From Acidobacteriota bacterium (GTDB taxonomy: Bacteria; Acidobacteriota; Terriglobia; Terriglobales; SCQP01): a stretch of DNA of 64,000 bases. Positions within the stretch are counted from its first letter, which is position 1; each line of letters opens with the position of its first letter. Position numbers and translations under genes: made by a program. This document shows, in pieces, positions 42,010 through 51,567 of this stretch. The notes beneath the pieces were generated by a model that ran no database searches, was not told the origin of the DNA, and was given only the letters and a program-made list of their open reading frames with translations. Location of the stretch: assembly GCA_021818955.1 (NCBI GenBank), contig JAKASR010000007.1:30667-94666 (forward strand), given 5' to 3'.

Positions 42010-42923
42010 AGCGCCAGTGGTTGGCGGATCTGGTATTGATCGCAACCACCGCTATCTGGGGCAGCAGCTTTGTGCTGGTGAAGCTGGGACTGCGGCAGGC
42101 CTCGCCGCTGCTGCTGAACGCGGCGCGCATGTCGCTGGCGGCCGGGCTGCTGGCGCTTTGGTACCGCGGCGTGTTGCGCCGCATTCCGGCCGCGGTCTGG
42201 CGGGCGGGCGCGGTGCTGGGCCTGATCATGAGCCTGGGCTTTGAATTTCAAACCCGGGGATTGCTGTACACCACGCCGGCCCGATCCGCATTTTTAACCG
42301 GTTTATCTGTTATTCTGGTGCCCTTTTTGGGCGCCGGCTTTCGCCGGCATTGGCCGGTCGCCCGCGCCTGGGTAGGCGCCCTGCTGGCCTTGGGCGGATT
42401 GTATTTACTGATTCTTCCGGCATGGGGGTGGTCGGGCGGGCTGGGGCGCGGCGATCTTTATACCCTCCTTTGCGCGCTGTTTTTTGCCGGGCAAATTCAG
42501 GCTTTGGAAATCTATTGTGCTCGCTACGATTTTCGCCAGCTCTCGGTCTTGCAAGTCGTTTTTGCGGCGCTGTTTTTTGGAGTCAGCAGCCCCTGGCTGG
42601 AGACATCTCACTGGCAGGGCACTCCGCGGCTGTGGATGATTATTCTTGGCCTGGCGGTACTGGCCACCGCGCTGGCCTTTACCCTCTTAGCCTGGGCGCA
42701 ACAATATACTTCTGCCAATCACACGGCGGTGGTGCTGGCGCTGGAGCCGGTCTGGGCATGGCTGGCCAGCGCCTGGTGGTTGCATGCCGGCTTTCGCGGC
42801 CGGCAAGTGGCGGGCGCGGCCTGCATCCTGGCGGCAATGGTTTTAACCAGTTTTGGGAGTGGCGCGGCCACCCCGGAATCGCCGGTGGCACTGGAATCCG
42901 CTTCCCCGCGGGAATCCCGGTAG
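42006..42923 (+). CDS. DMT-superfamily (EamA) transporter
   Basis: Ten-helix drug/metabolite transporter, 305 aa, made of two EamA repeats. The first (WLADLVLIATTAIWGSSFVLVKLGL) carries the typical W-G-x-x-F motif near residues 18-22. The second starts around DLYTLLCALFFAGQIQALEIY. Members export amino acids or metabolites, or import nucleotide-sugar-like compounds. The ATGA overlap with the M20 peptidase gene suggests linked expression, perhaps export of the hydrolysed product; this is inference. Confidence 0.88.
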   Translation: MKRQWLADLVLIATTAIWGSSFVLVKLGLRQASPLLLNAARMSLAAGLLALWYRGVLRRIPAAVWRAGAVLGLIMSLGFEFQTRGLLYTTPARSAFLTGLSVILVPFLGAGFRRHWPVARAWVGALLALGGLYLLILPAWGWSGGLGRGDLYTLLCALFFAGQIQALEIYCARYDFRQLSVLQVVFAALFFGVSSPWLETSHWQGTPRLWMIILGLAVLATALAFTLLAWAQQYTSANHTAVVLALEPVWAWLASAWWLHAGFRGRQVAGAACILAAMVLTSFGSGAATPESPVALESASPRESR

Positions 42924-43025
42924 CCATGGAATTCATCCCATTAAGTTAACGGCTGAGAGCCGCACAATTGAGGTCTATAATCAGGAATCGCCGCCGCGAG
43001 CGGCCATGCCTCTCCTGATTTTCCA

Positions 43026-44489
43026 ATGAAGCGGCAGATCCATACCGGCCAAGTTTTGGGAGCCGCGCTGTTATCCCTCCTGCTGGTGATCGCCGGCGCT
43101 TGGTATGGCTTAGGACATCGTTTATGGCCATCCGCGTCGGGCAGCCGGGCTTCGATGCTGGTCATGCCGGCGCCGGTTGAATTGTCGAACACCTTCACTC
43201 AGATCGCCCGCCAGATCGCGCCGGCGGTGGTGCAAGTGCAGGCAATCACCCGTTCACGTTCTCCCTTAGCCGCCGGGAATGGGCATGGCATGCCTTGGCC
43301 CCTCGCCCGCGAGCGCAGCCTCGGTTCGGGTCTGATTGTGGACCGCCGAGGCTTCATCCTGACCAATGCTCATGTAATCCGTCACGCCAGCCGCGTCGAG
43401 GTGCAAGTGCCGGGGCGCGATCTGCCGTACGCCGGCCGGATCGTCGGCCAGGATAAGGAAACCGATCTGGCGGTCATTCGCATTTTCCCGCGCCGCCGCT
43501 TGCTGGCCGCCCCGCTGGGGAATTCGCGCTCGCTTGAAGTGGGGGATTGGGTTTTGGCGCTGGGCAGCCCTTTCGGATTGCAGGATTCGGTCACCGCCGG
43601 CATCGTCAGCGCCCTCAATCGCCATCTCGATATCAACCATCCGTTGCAGAAGTTCATTCAGACCGATGCCGCCATCAATCCCGGCAATAGCGGTGGACCG
43701 CTGGTGGATATGGCCGGCCAGGTGGTCGGCATCAATACCGCTATCGATACCGATACCGGCGCCAACCGCGGCGTGGGCTTTGCCCTGCCTTCCAACCTGG
43801 CCATCGCGGTTTATAACCAGTTGATTGCCCATGGCCGGGTGCTGCGCGGCTCCATCGGCATTTATTTTCAATCCCATATGGGCTCGTTGGTGCGGCAAAT
43901 GTATGGCTGGCATGGGGTCCCGATTTCTGCGGTCGTGGATGGCGGACCGGCGGAGCGCGCCGGTTTGCGAGTTGGGGACGTGATTGTCGCGATCAACGGC
44001 CAATTCATACACAACGGCAATGATTTATCCAACGCAATCATGCATCAGCCGGTGGGTTCGTGGCTGAAGCTAAGGATTAAACGTCGGCGCCGCTTTTTAG
44101 ATCTGAACGTCCAGGTTGCCGATCGCGACCGGTTATTTGGAACTCATCGGGTGGCGGAGCGCATCCCGCCCCATCTGCCCAAGCTCGGCTTGCTGGTTTC
44201 CCTGCGGCCACTGGGCCGCGCTCATGACCTTAGTCTGCCAGTGGCCAATTTCCGGGTGAGTGGCGTCTGGGTCAGCAATGTGGCGCCGGGTTCGTTTGCC
44301 GACCGCGTCGCCATTCGTCCGGGAGACTGGATCACCGCCATTAACCGCGTCCGGGTTACCTCCCTGGCCGATTATCGCCATATTTTGTCGAAATTGGCCT
44401 GGGGCCAGCCGGTGGTATTTGCCCTTTTGCGCCCAGGTCCGGGAAGCAAGTTGGAGCCTTGGTACACAGGCGGGTATTATGGGCGATAG
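43026..44489 (+). CDS. HtrA/Deg-type serine protease with two PDZ domains
   Basis: Periplasmic protease of 487 aa, anchored by an N-terminal helix (residues 8-26). The trypsin-like domain holds the catalytic triad His116 (TNAHV), Asp148 (DLAVIRI) and Ser222 (NPGNSGGP). The first PDZ domain starts near residue 300 (ISAVVDGGPAERAGLRVGDVI) and the second near 405 (VWVSNVAPGSFADRVAIRPGD). All active-site residues are present, so it should be active. The neighbouring lipoprotein gene begins three bases after its stop. Confidence 0.95.
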   Translation: MKRQIHTGQVLGAALLSLLLVIAGAWYGLGHRLWPSASGSRASMLVMPAPVELSNTFTQIARQIAPAVVQVQAITRSRSPLAAGNGHGMPWPLARERSLGSGLIVDRRGFILTNAHVIRHASRVEVQVPGRDLPYAGRIVGQDKETDLAVIRIFPRRRLLAAPLGNSRSLEVGDWVLALGSPFGLQDSVTAGIVSALNRHLDINHPLQKFIQTDAAINPGNSGGPLVDMAGQVVGINTAIDTDTGANRGVGFALPSNLAIAVYNQLIAHGRVLRGSIGIYFQSHMGSLVRQMYGWHGVPISAVVDGGPAERAGLRVGDVIVAINGQFIHNGNDLSNAIMHQPVGSWLKLRIKRRRRFLDLNVQVADRDRLFGTHRVAERIPPHLPKLGLLVSLRPLGRAHDLSLPVANFRVSGVWVSNVAPGSFADRVAIRPGDWITAINRVRVTSLADYRHILSKLAWGQPVVFALLRPGPGSKLEPWYTGGYYGR

Positions 44490-44492
44490 CGC

Positions 44493-45329
44493 ATGTTTTT
44501 CCATACCGCATCGTCCCGGGGATTTCGCCTGCGGGAAACGGCCCGGCCGTTTAGCGTCCAACCCTGTCAGCCCTTAAGGCGGCGCTGGGGGCAAATCGCA
44601 CCCTGGATTCTGCTATTGAGCCTGAGCGGCTGTCCCATGGCTGGGGCAGCGCGTCCCCCGGCGCGAAGATCCTTGAGTTTTCGCAAAGCGTCCGGCTTCG
44701 GCCGGACGTTTGCGAAAGCATTGGCGCCTAAAGGTAAAAGCGGCCGCGCCGCTTCAAAAAAATCGCATCATGCGTCAACGCGAAAAGCTCCCGTCCGTCG
44801 CTCCCGGCCCCGGCGGCCGGCGCGGCGCATTTCCGCTCGTCGCGCCAGCCATCCGGTGCGGCATCTTTCCCTGAAGCAGCGGCGGCATCAAGCCTGGCTG
44901 CGGCATCAAGCCTGGCTGCGGCATCAAGCCTGGCTGCGGCGCCGGCGCGAGTCCTGGCGCTGGGGCGGTCAACAGCATATTCATGCTCCCCGCGTGCTCC
45001 AGATTCAAGCTGCGCTGGTCCGCGCCGGCCTGTTGAATAAAATTTCGGGAAAATGGGACCGTGCGACCGTGGATGCGCTGCGTCAGTTTCAGCGGAAACA
45101 TCATTGGCAGACTCATTTTGTGCCCGACGCGCGCGCGCTGATCGCGCTCGACCTCGGCCCCAGGCAGGACTATTTACCGGGGGCGCGCCACCTTCCGCCC
45201 CTGGCCATGATTCCGCCCGCGGCCGCTTCTTCTCCATCCCCGGCCGCCTCCGCCCCGGTTGCCGCCACCGCGACTGCTTCGCCTCCGCCCGCACATTTGA
45301 ATCATGACCGCACCTCGCACCTTCCATAA
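44493..45329 (+). CDS. Lipoprotein with peptidoglycan-binding domain and an inserted repeat-encoded segment
   Basis: Protein of 278 aa. A basic N-terminus (PLRRRWGQ) and a hydrophobic helix end in the lipobox SLSGC (Cys47), predicting a lipid anchor. Residues 61-87 are encoded by a dispersed module C repeat read in frame (ASGFGRTFAKA and so on). An Arg/Ser/His-rich linker follows. Then come three copies of RHQAWL (131-148) and a PG_binding_1 domain (about 167-208, VLQIQAALVRAGLLNKISGKW, then VDALRQFQRKHHW). The tail is Pro/Ala-rich. It starts three bases after the HtrA stop and overlaps the ALDH gene by 26 bases. A cell-wall tethered partner of HtrA is plausible. Confidence 0.68.
   Translation: MFFHTASSRGFRLRETARPFSVQPCQPLRRRWGQIAPWILLLSLSGCPMAGAARPPARRSLSFRKASGFGRTFAKALAPKGKSGRAASKKSHHASTRKAPVRRSRPRRPARRISARRASHPVRHLSLKQRRHQAWLRHQAWLRHQAWLRRRRESWRWGGQQHIHAPRVLQIQAALVRAGLLNKISGKWDRATVDALRQFQRKHHWQTHFVPDARALIALDLGPRQDYLPGARHLPPLAMIPPAAASSPSPAASAPVAATATASPPPAHLNHDRTSHLP
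44675..44752 (+). repeat. Modular hairpin repeat, copy 8 (module C, diverged, inside a coding sequence)
   Basis: Module C copy with several differences from the others: GTCCGG-CTTCGG-CCGGAC keeps both arms, the spacer reads CCTAAAGGTAAAAG, and the end is GCGGC-CGC-GCCGC. Despite the divergence, both stems are intact. Its length keeps the surrounding frame open, so the copy is translated as 27 residues of the lipoprotein. Confidence 0.85.
44882..44935 (+). repeat. 18-bp triplicate repeat within the lipoprotein gene
   Basis: Three perfect tandem copies of GCGGCATCAAGCCTGGCT, encoding three LRHQAW-type units. They sit between the Arg-rich linker and the peptidoglycan-binding domain. The perfect identity suggests recent slippage. 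Confidence 0.9.
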
Positions 45330-46794
45330 CTTCATCGCCGGCCGCTGGGAGCCGCCCGCCGCCGGCCAATATCTGGAAAATATCAATCCCGCCAACCAGG
45401 AAGATAGGCTGGGTTATTTCCCCGCTTCCGGACCTGAAGACATCCAACGCGCCATCACCGCGGCGGCGGAAGCTTATCGCAGTTGGCGGCTGACGCCACC
45501 CCCGCGCCGGGCGGAAATTTTGTTTGCCGCCGGCAATATTTTAAAGGCGCGCAAAGCCGATTTTGCGCGCGATATGACGCGCGAAATGGGTAAAGTGCTG
45601 CTCGAAGCCGGCGGCGACGTGCAGGAAGCCATTGACATGCTGTTTTTCATGGCCGGTGAAGGCCGGCGGCTCTATGGTCAGACCACCACCTCCGAGTTGC
45701 CCGACAAGTTGTGCATGACCACCCGGGTGCCGCTCGGTGTAGCCGGGCTGATTACGCCCTGGAATTTCCCCATGGCCATCCCGAGCTGGAAGACGGCCCC
45801 GGCGCTGATCTGTGGCAACACGGTCGTGCTCAAGCCGGCCGAGGATGCGCCGTTATCCGCCCTCAACTGGGCGCACGCGCTCGAAGAAGCGGGCTTGCCC
45901 GCCGGGGTGTTCAACCTGGTAATGGGCGATGGCGAGCACGCTGGCGCGCCGCTGGTGCGGCATCCGCACACCGCCATAGTCTCGTTTACCGGTTCCAGCG
46001 AGGTCGGCCGCGAGGTGGGACGGGAAGCGGCGGCGCAGTTCAAGCACTGCAACCTGGAAATGGGCGGGAAAAATGCCATCCTCGTCCTCGACGACGCCCC
46101 CCTGGAATTGGCGCTCGAAGGCGCCATTTGGGGCGGTTTTGGCACCAGCGGCCAGCGTTGTACCGCCTCCAGCCGTTTGATCGTCGCGAAAGGCATTTAT
46201 AAGCGCTTTCTCGACGGCTTTCTGGACCAGGCGCGGCGTTTGCGGCTGGGCGACGGCCTCGATTCCGGTACGCAGGTCGGTCCGGTCATCAATGCCGCGC
46301 AACTGGAAAAGATCGAAACCTATGTGCGCATCGGGCAGCAGGAGGGCGCCCGCTTGCGGCTGGGCGGTCATCGCTATATCCAGGGCGCGTGCGCGCGCGG
46401 CTGGTTTTTCGAACCGACCGTTTTCGCCGAGGTCTCTCCGCGCATGCGTATTGCCCAGGAGGAAATCTTCGGCCCGGTCGTCAGCGTACTGCCCTGCGAG
46501 GGGCTGGAGGATGGGCTGGAGATGGCCAACGGCACCGGCTACGGCCTTTCCGCCTCGATTTATACCCAAAACCTCAATGCCGCCCTGCGCGCCCAGCGCG
46601 AACTTGCGGCGGGCATCGTCTATATCAATGCGCCTACCATTGGCGCGGAAGTGCATCTGCCCTTTGGAGGCGTCAAGCATAGCGGTAACGGGCACCGCGA
46701 GAGTGGCCTGGCTACGCTGGACGTTTATTCGGAATGGAAAACAGTCTATGTGGATTTCAGCGGCCGCTTGCAACGCGCTCAAATCGATACTTAG
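45304..46794 (+). CDS. NAD(P)-dependent aldehyde dehydrogenase
   Basis: Oxidises an aldehyde to its acid, 496 aa. TPWNFPMAIPSWKTAPAL is the cofactor-binding motif. FTGSSEVGREVG is the Rossmann glycine loop, Glu252 (LEMGGKN) is the general base and Cys286 (GQRCTAS) the nucleophile. EEIFGPVVSV and PFGGVKHSGNGHRE are at the end. The closest kinds appear to be 2-oxoglutarate semialdehyde or similar ALDHs, but the substrate is unknown. Its start lies within the 3' end of the lipoprotein gene, so the two are likely co-transcribed. Confidence 0.93.
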   Translation: MTAPRTFHNFIAGRWEPPAAGQYLENINPANQEDRLGYFPASGPEDIQRAITAAAEAYRSWRLTPPPRRAEILFAAGNILKARKADFARDMTREMGKVLLEAGGDVQEAIDMLFFMAGEGRRLYGQTTTSELPDKLCMTTRVPLGVAGLITPWNFPMAIPSWKTAPALICGNTVVLKPAEDAPLSALNWAHALEEAGLPAGVFNLVMGDGEHAGAPLVRHPHTAIVSFTGSSEVGREVGREAAAQFKHCNLEMGGKNAILVLDDAPLELALEGAIWGGFGTSGQRCTASSRLIVAKGIYKRFLDGFLDQARRLRLGDGLDSGTQVGPVINAAQLEKIETYVRIGQQEGARLRLGGHRYIQGACARGWFFEPTVFAEVSPRMRIAQEEIFGPVVSVLPCEGLEDGLEMANGTGYGLSASIYTQNLNAALRAQRELAAGIVYINAPTIGAEVHLPFGGVKHSGNGHRESGLATLDVYSEWKTVYVDFSGRLQRAQIDT

Positions 46795-46980
46795 CTAGCC
46801 GCGTGGGCGTCGCCTTCGCCGCTATGATCATGACCAGTTCACTTTAGCTTCTTTCCTTGAGCTGGCCGGCGGGGGCGGTTCGGTCGCTCACCGGCGCCCC
46901 GCGCTTCGGCCGGCGATCTCGAACATGAACTGCTATCCAACCCGGGCGTTAACGCTGCGGGCAGTTGACACTTATAAATC

Positions 46981-48234
46981 ATGACGGCTCTGCCTTTTTA
47001 TAAACTGCTGCTGGTTTTCATCGTTCAGGTGTTGCTGGGGTACGCCAGCCAGCGGGCCTGGTTTTTTTTCACCCGCGCCTGGTGGCGGCGCCGCGGCCTG
47101 CCGCTGCATTTTCATACGGTGTTTTTCTTTCTCTTGCTGCTGGCTTCAGCCTGGGTGCTCGCATCGCATTCCTATCACCGCCCCGCGATGCTGAAATGGC
47201 TTTATGGCTGGAGCGCGGTTTATCTGGTCTCTTCCAGCGTGAGCGGGGTGATGCTGGCCGCCCTGTATGCGGTCGAAGCCATGCGTCGCCATCTGCGCCG
47301 CGGCCCGGGCGAGACGGTCAAGACGCCGTCCGTCGCCGTCGCGGCAGTCCCGATCGCGGCTATCCCCCGGCGGTCGCGCGCTGTCGGGCTGGCTGAAGCT
47401 CCCTTATCGGTGGAGCGCCGAAGTCTGTTGCGTTGGGCCGGAACCGCCGTTTTGACCGTACCCTGGGCGGCTTTTGCTTATGGTTACGCCGTCGAGCGCA
47501 CCGATGTGCGGCTTACCCATGTGCCGCTGCGGCTGGGACCCGTGGCCCGCCCCTGGCGCGGCCTGCGGCTGGCGCTGATCTCCGATATTCATCTGGACGA
47601 TTACTTTTCCCTCGCCCATCTGCGGCAGGTGGTGCGGCGAATCAATCGCCTCCGTCCCGACCTGGTCGCGATCACCGGCGATTTCATTACCTACCGCCGT
47701 TCAATTTCCGACGTGATTTCCGCCTTGGCCGGGCTGCGCGCCCGCCTGGGCATCTTCGGCTGCCTGGGCAATCATGAAATTGACGAGCGCGCGCAGCGCT
47801 TAATCACCGCCGCCTGCGCCGGCATTGGCATCGAAATCCTGCGTTTCCAGGCGCGCCAACTGCGGCGGCCGGGCAAGCGGCTCAACCTGCTAGGCGTGGA
47901 TTTTCTGCAAGCCGGCGAGGAAGAGGATGTGCGCGGGCTGCGCCCGCTCGTGCGGCCGCATGAGCTGAATATTTTGCTCTCGCACAATCCCAATGTCTTT
48001 CCCTATCTCGACGGGATGCCGATTCAGTTGACGCTGGCCGGGCATCTGCATGGCGGCCAGATCGTCTTTCCCGGCCTGCCGGCGCTCTCGCCGGCGCGGC
48101 TGGTTTCCCCCTATTTAGGCGGCCTCTATCATCGTCACGGCCATTGGATGTACGTCACCCGCGGCTTGGGCACGGTGGGCGTACCGATCCGCCTGGGCGC
48201 CCCCCCGGAAATTACCCTGCTGGAATTGGTCTAG
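46981..48234 (+). CDS. Membrane-anchored metallophosphoesterase
   Basis: Protein of 417 aa with about four hydrophobic segments in the first 130 residues and a fifth near 155-170, followed by a calcineurin-like phosphoesterase domain: LALISDIHLDDYFS (first metal Asp and His), LVAITGDFITY, GCLGNHEID, ILLSHNPNVF and LTLAGHLHGGQIVFPG. This is the YkuE/YaeI type, which acts on UDP-diacylglucosamine-like or other phosphoesters. A TTGACA lies about 15 bases before the ATG but has no matching -10 box. The gene converges with glgB, stopping four bases away. Confidence 0.88.
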   Translation: MTALPFYKLLLVFIVQVLLGYASQRAWFFFTRAWWRRRGLPLHFHTVFFFLLLLASAWVLASHSYHRPAMLKWLYGWSAVYLVSSSVSGVMLAALYAVEAMRRHLRRGPGETVKTPSVAVAAVPIAAIPRRSRAVGLAEAPLSVERRSLLRWAGTAVLTVPWAAFAYGYAVERTDVRLTHVPLRLGPVARPWRGLRLALISDIHLDDYFSLAHLRQVVRRINRLRPDLVAITGDFITYRRSISDVISALAGLRARLGIFGCLGNHEIDERAQRLITAACAGIGIEILRFQARQLRRPGKRLNLLGVDFLQAGEEEDVRGLRPLVRPHELNILLSHNPNVFPYLDGMPIQLTLAGHLHGGQIVFPGLPALSPARLVSPYLGGLYHRHGHWMYVTRGLGTVGVPIRLGAPPEITLLELV

Positions 48235-48238
48235 CCGC

Positions 48239-50209
48239 TTACGGGGTCAGCTTGAAAAACACCGCCGACAACGGCGGCAGCGTGATCGTAAGCGAAAAGG
48301 GACGGCCGTGCCGGGGTTCATTTCCGGCGGCCGCGCCGCCGGCGTTGCCCATGCCGCTGCCGCCATATTCGCGCGCGTCGGTATTGAGCAGTTCGCGCCA
48401 CCAGCCGCGTTCCGGCACGCCCACGCGGTAACCGAGCCGCGGCACCGGAGTGAAATTGCAGGCGGCCAGCACCATCTGCCTCCGGTCGTTCTCCGGATGC
48501 GTCGCGCCTTCGTTCCGCCCGCCGTAGCGCAGAAACGTCAGGACGCTGTTGTCGGCATCGTTGGCGTCCACCCAACTGAAGCCGGCGGGCTCGGTGTCGA
48601 GTTGATGGAGCGCGGGTTCGGTGGTGTACAGCCGGTTCAGATCGCGTAACAGCCATTGCAGGCCGCGATGACGATCGTATTGCAGCAGATGCCAGGGCAG
48701 GCTACTGTCGTGATGCCATTCTTCCCATTGCCCCATCTCGGCGCCCATGAACAGCAGTTTTTTCCCGGGCTGGGAATACATATACGCGAGCAGCAGGCGC
48801 AGATTGGCGAATTTTTGCCAGTCGTCGCCCGGCATTTTGCCGAGCAGCGAGCCTTTGCCGTGCACCACTTCATCGTGCGAAAGCGGCAATACATAATTTT
48901 CGGTAAAGGCGTAGAGCATGCGGAACGTGAGCTGGTTATGGTGATAGCGGCGATGAACGGGATCGTGCTCGAAAAAAGCCAGCGTGTCATGCATCCAGCC
49001 CATATCCCATTTGAAGCCAAAGCCCAGGCCGCCTAAATAGGTGGGACGCGAGACCGAGGGCCACGCGGTGGATTCTTCCGCATAGGTTTGCGTGTCGGGA
49101 TGCTCGCGATATACCACCTCGTTCATTTTTCGCAGAAATGAGATCGCGCCCAGGTTCTCGCGCCCGCCGAATTCATTCGGAATCCATTCGCCCTCCGGGC
49201 GGGAATAATCCAGGTAGAGCATGGAAGCGACGGCATCGATGCGCAGCCCGTCGGCATGATAACGATCCAGCCAGAACAGCGCGCTGCTGAGCAGGAAGCT
49301 GCGCACTTCATGACGGTCGTAATTGAAAATATAGGTGTTCCAGTCGGGATGAAGTCCCTGGCGCGGGTCCGAGTGTTCGTATAGATGAGTGCCGTCGAAA
49401 TAGCTCAGCCCGTGCGCGTCGGTGGGAAAATGCGACGGCACAAAATCGAGAATGACGCCAATCCCGTGTTGATGCAAAACATCCACCAGCTGCATGAAAT
49501 CCTGCGGCGAGCCATAACGGCTGGTGGGAGCGAAATATCCCGTCGTCTGGTAGCCCCAGGAGCCGTAAAACGGATGCTCCATCACCGGCAGGAACTCGAC
49601 ATGCGTGAAGCCTAAATCTTTGATATAACTGGCCAGCCGCGGCGCCAGTTCGCGATAGGTCAGCGGCCGGTTTTTCTCTTCCGGCATTCGCGCCCAGGAG
49701 CCGAGGTGAACTTCATAGATCGAGATCGGCGCGGGATGGACATTGGCGGAGCCGCGCCGCTGCATCCATTCCTGATCGTGCCATTCGTAATCCAGTTGCC
49801 AGAGACGCGAGGCGGTTCGAGGCGGCGGCTCGTGATAAAACCCGTAAGGATCGGATTTTTCGATTTGATAGCCATCGTGACGGGAACGTATATGGTATTT
49901 GTAGATTGTTCCCGGCCCGAGTTTGGGAATCCAGCCTTCCCAAATCCCGGAGCCGCCCCGCGGCATTAACCGATGTTCGCCCGCCCGCCAGCCGTTGAAA
50001 TCTCCGATCACGGAAACGGTTTCGGCATTCGGCGCCCAGACCGCGAAATTTGCGCCCGGCGCGCCCTCGCGTTCGATCAGATGCGCTCCCAGCTTCTCGG
50101 CGAGGCGATAGTGTGTGCCTTCGTTGAATAGGTGCAGATCGTCCGCGGTAAGCAGCGAGACGTCGTGGTAAACCGGGGCCGCAGGCCTATTCGTAATCCG
50201 AGCCGCCAT
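48239..50209 (-). CDS. glgB: 1,4-alpha-glucan branching enzyme GlgB
   Basis: Makes alpha-1,6 branches in glycogen, 656 aa. The N-terminal CBM48 domain reads [21 protein letters not shown]. The GH13 barrel follows with motif [12 protein letters not shown], motif [14 protein letters not shown] (nucleophile Asp), motif [11 protein letters not shown] (acid/base Glu) and motif [17 protein letters not shown]. The C-terminal beta domain closes with [13 protein letters not shown]. One N-terminal domain rather than two makes it slightly shorter than the E. coli enzyme (728 aa). No other glycogen genes are adjacent. Confidence 0.96.
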   Translation of the reverse strand: MAARITNRPAAPVYHDVSLLTADDLHLFNEGTHYRLAEKLGAHLIEREGAPGANFAVWAPNAETVSVIGDFNGWRAGEHRLMPRGGSGIWEGWIPKLGPGTIYKYHIRSRHDGYQIEKSDPYGFYHEPPPRTASRLWQLDYEWHDQEWMQRRGSANVHPAPISIYEVHLGSWARMPEEKNRPLTYRELAPRLASYIKDLGFTHVEFLPVMEHPFYGSWGYQTTGYFAPTSRYGSPQDFMQLVDVLHQHGIGVILDFVPSHFPTDAHGLSYFDGTHLYEHSDPRQGLHPDWNTYIFNYDRHEVRSFLLSSALFWLDRYHADGLRIDAVASMLYLDYSRPEGEWIPNEFGGRENLGAISFLRKMNEVVYREHPDTQTYAEESTAWPSVSRPTYLGGLGFGFKWDMGWMHDTLAFFEHDPVHRRYHHNQLTFRMLYAFTENYVLPLSHDEVVHGKGSLLGKMPGDDWQKFANLRLLLAYMYSQPGKKLLFMGAEMGQWEEWHHDSSLPWHLLQYDRHRGLQWLLRDLNRLYTTEPALHQLDTEPAGFSWVDANDADNSVLTFLRYGGRNEGATHPENDRRQMVLAACNFTPVPRLGYRVGVPERGWWRELLNTDAREYGGSGMGNAGGAAAGNEPRHGRPFSLTITLPPLSAVFFKLTP

Positions 50210-50368
50210 GGGAGACCTCTCTTCATTATTGTAGCGAGCTAAACCGAGCGGAAGGGGTCGTTTAAAAAGGCGCCACGGCTAAAGCCTTAAAAATCGGCTG
50301 TTTGACGGGGATGTGGCGATGCTGCCAGTAAAATGAAAAAACCCGGTTGAAGCCGAAATTTCATAAGG

Positions 50369-51127
50369 TCAGATGATGAAACCGGCGCTGGTATTGATAA
50401 TTTGCCCGGTGATCGCCGCGGCCGCGGGCGAAGCTAAAAAAACGACCACCGCCGCGACTTCTTCCGGCGTGGCCATTCGGCCGAAAGGGTGTCTGGCCAG
50501 TGCGCGTTCGAGCATGGCGGGGTTGGAAAAATGCGCCGCTGTCATCTCCGTGCGCAAATAGCCGGGCGCCACGGCGTTCACGCGTATGCCGCGCGGCGCC
50601 AACTCCAGCGCCCAATTGCGGGTGAAGGCGTCGAGCGCCGCTTTGGTGGCGCCATAAAGGCTCCGCCCGCCGGCCACGCCCTGGCGCGCCGCCACCGAGG
50701 AGATATTCACGATTGCTCCTCCCGCTGGAATCCATTGCAGCAGCGCTTGGGTGACCAGAAACGCCGAGCGCAGGTTTACGGCCAATAATTCATCGACGGC
50801 GGAGATTTCCGTCGTTCCCAGCGGCGTCGTGCGCCACAACCCGGCATTGTTGACCAGCAGGTCCAGGCGAAACTCTGGGTCTCGCGCCGTCAGTTGCTCC
50901 GCCAGCTTCTCGCCGGCCCGCGCATCGGCCAGATCGGCTGCCATACACTCCGCTTCGCGCCCCAGCGCCTGGATCTCGCGGCATAGGGCTTGCGCCTCCG
51001 TGGCATGGCGGTAGTAATGCGCCACCACCTGCGCGCCGGCCCGCGCCAACGCCAGGGCAATGGCGCGCCCCAGCCCGCGCGAGGCGCCGGTCACCAGCGC
51101 CCGCTTGCCCTCGAGCATGGCATTCAT
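50369..51127 (-). CDS. Short-chain dehydrogenase/reductase (FabG-like)
   Basis: NAD(P)(H)-dependent oxidoreductase of 252 aa. ALVTGASRGLGRAIALALA is the cofactor loop, LLVNNAGLW the NNAG motif, and NISSVAARQGVAGGRSLYGATKAAL carries the catalytic Ser, Tyr and Lys. The C-terminal VNAVAPGYLRTEMT segment fits 3-oxoacyl-ACP reductase-type SDRs. Its start codon overlaps the stop of the upstream 129-aa gene, so they share a transcript with ssb further upstream. Confidence 0.9.
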   Translation of the reverse strand: MNAMLEGKRALVTGASRGLGRAIALALARAGAQVVAHYYRHATEAQALCREIQALGREAECMAADLADARAGEKLAEQLTARDPEFRLDLLVNNAGLWRTTPLGTTEISAVDELLAVNLRSAFLVTQALLQWIPAGGAIVNISSVAARQGVAGGRSLYGATKAALDAFTRNWALELAPRGIRVNAVAPGYLRTEMTAAHFSNPAMLERALARHPFGRMATPEEVAAVVVFLASPAAAAITGQIINTSAGFII

Positions 51128-51513
51128 TGCACCGGCTCGGCGTCGGCTTCATTTTCTATCAGCTCGGCGCGGACGCTCTCGGCGGCGACGCGTATCGTGC
51201 CGTAGGCGAAAAAAAAGATCAGCACTGGATCCGGGTCAAGGCGCAGCTCCCAGCGGTCCAACTCGCCGGCAGCTTCCGGCTCGGCAAAGGCGGCTTCGAA
51301 CAAATTGACCTCGCTGAAAACCATGGCCAGCCCGCTGGCGGCGCCCAGCCGGTGTTCGAGCGTGATCCAGCCAAGCGTCAGGCTGTGTTCTTCGGCGCCG
51401 AAGTTGAGCGCGATGAAACGAAAGTCGTGGCGCAGGTCCAGCACCTGGCCGCCGACCCGAATGCCGGTGGCCCCGAGCTTAGACGATGGCGGATCCAGAT
51501 TTTCCCATTGCAT
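51124..51513 (-). CDS. Uncharacterised 129-aa protein
   Basis: No signal peptide, membrane helix or known motif was recognised. The sequence is acidic with evenly spaced hydrophobic strands (FRFIALNFGAEEHSLTLGW, VLIFFFAYGTIRVAAESVR) and reads like a compact beta-rich domain. The stop overlaps the SDR start by four bases, and its start lies 55 bases after the ssb stop, consistent with one operon. Codon use is like its neighbours, so it is probably a real gene, but I cannot assign a role. Confidence 0.6.
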   Translation of the reverse strand: MQWENLDPPSSKLGATGIRVGGQVLDLRHDFRFIALNFGAEEHSLTLGWITLEHRLGAASGLAMVFSEVNLFEAAFAEPEAAGELDRWELRLDPDPVLIFFFAYGTIRVAAESVRAELIENEADAEPVQ

Positions 51514-51567
51514 GCGTATGGCCTTGACCGGCGATGCCGCCAGTTTCGCCGGCTTCGATGAGCCGCT

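Noticed and set aside
42943..42965. GTTAACGGCTGAGAGCCGC as a full repeat copy
   Set aside because: Only the first dozen bases resemble module A and no other module is present, so it is listed only as a possible remnant.
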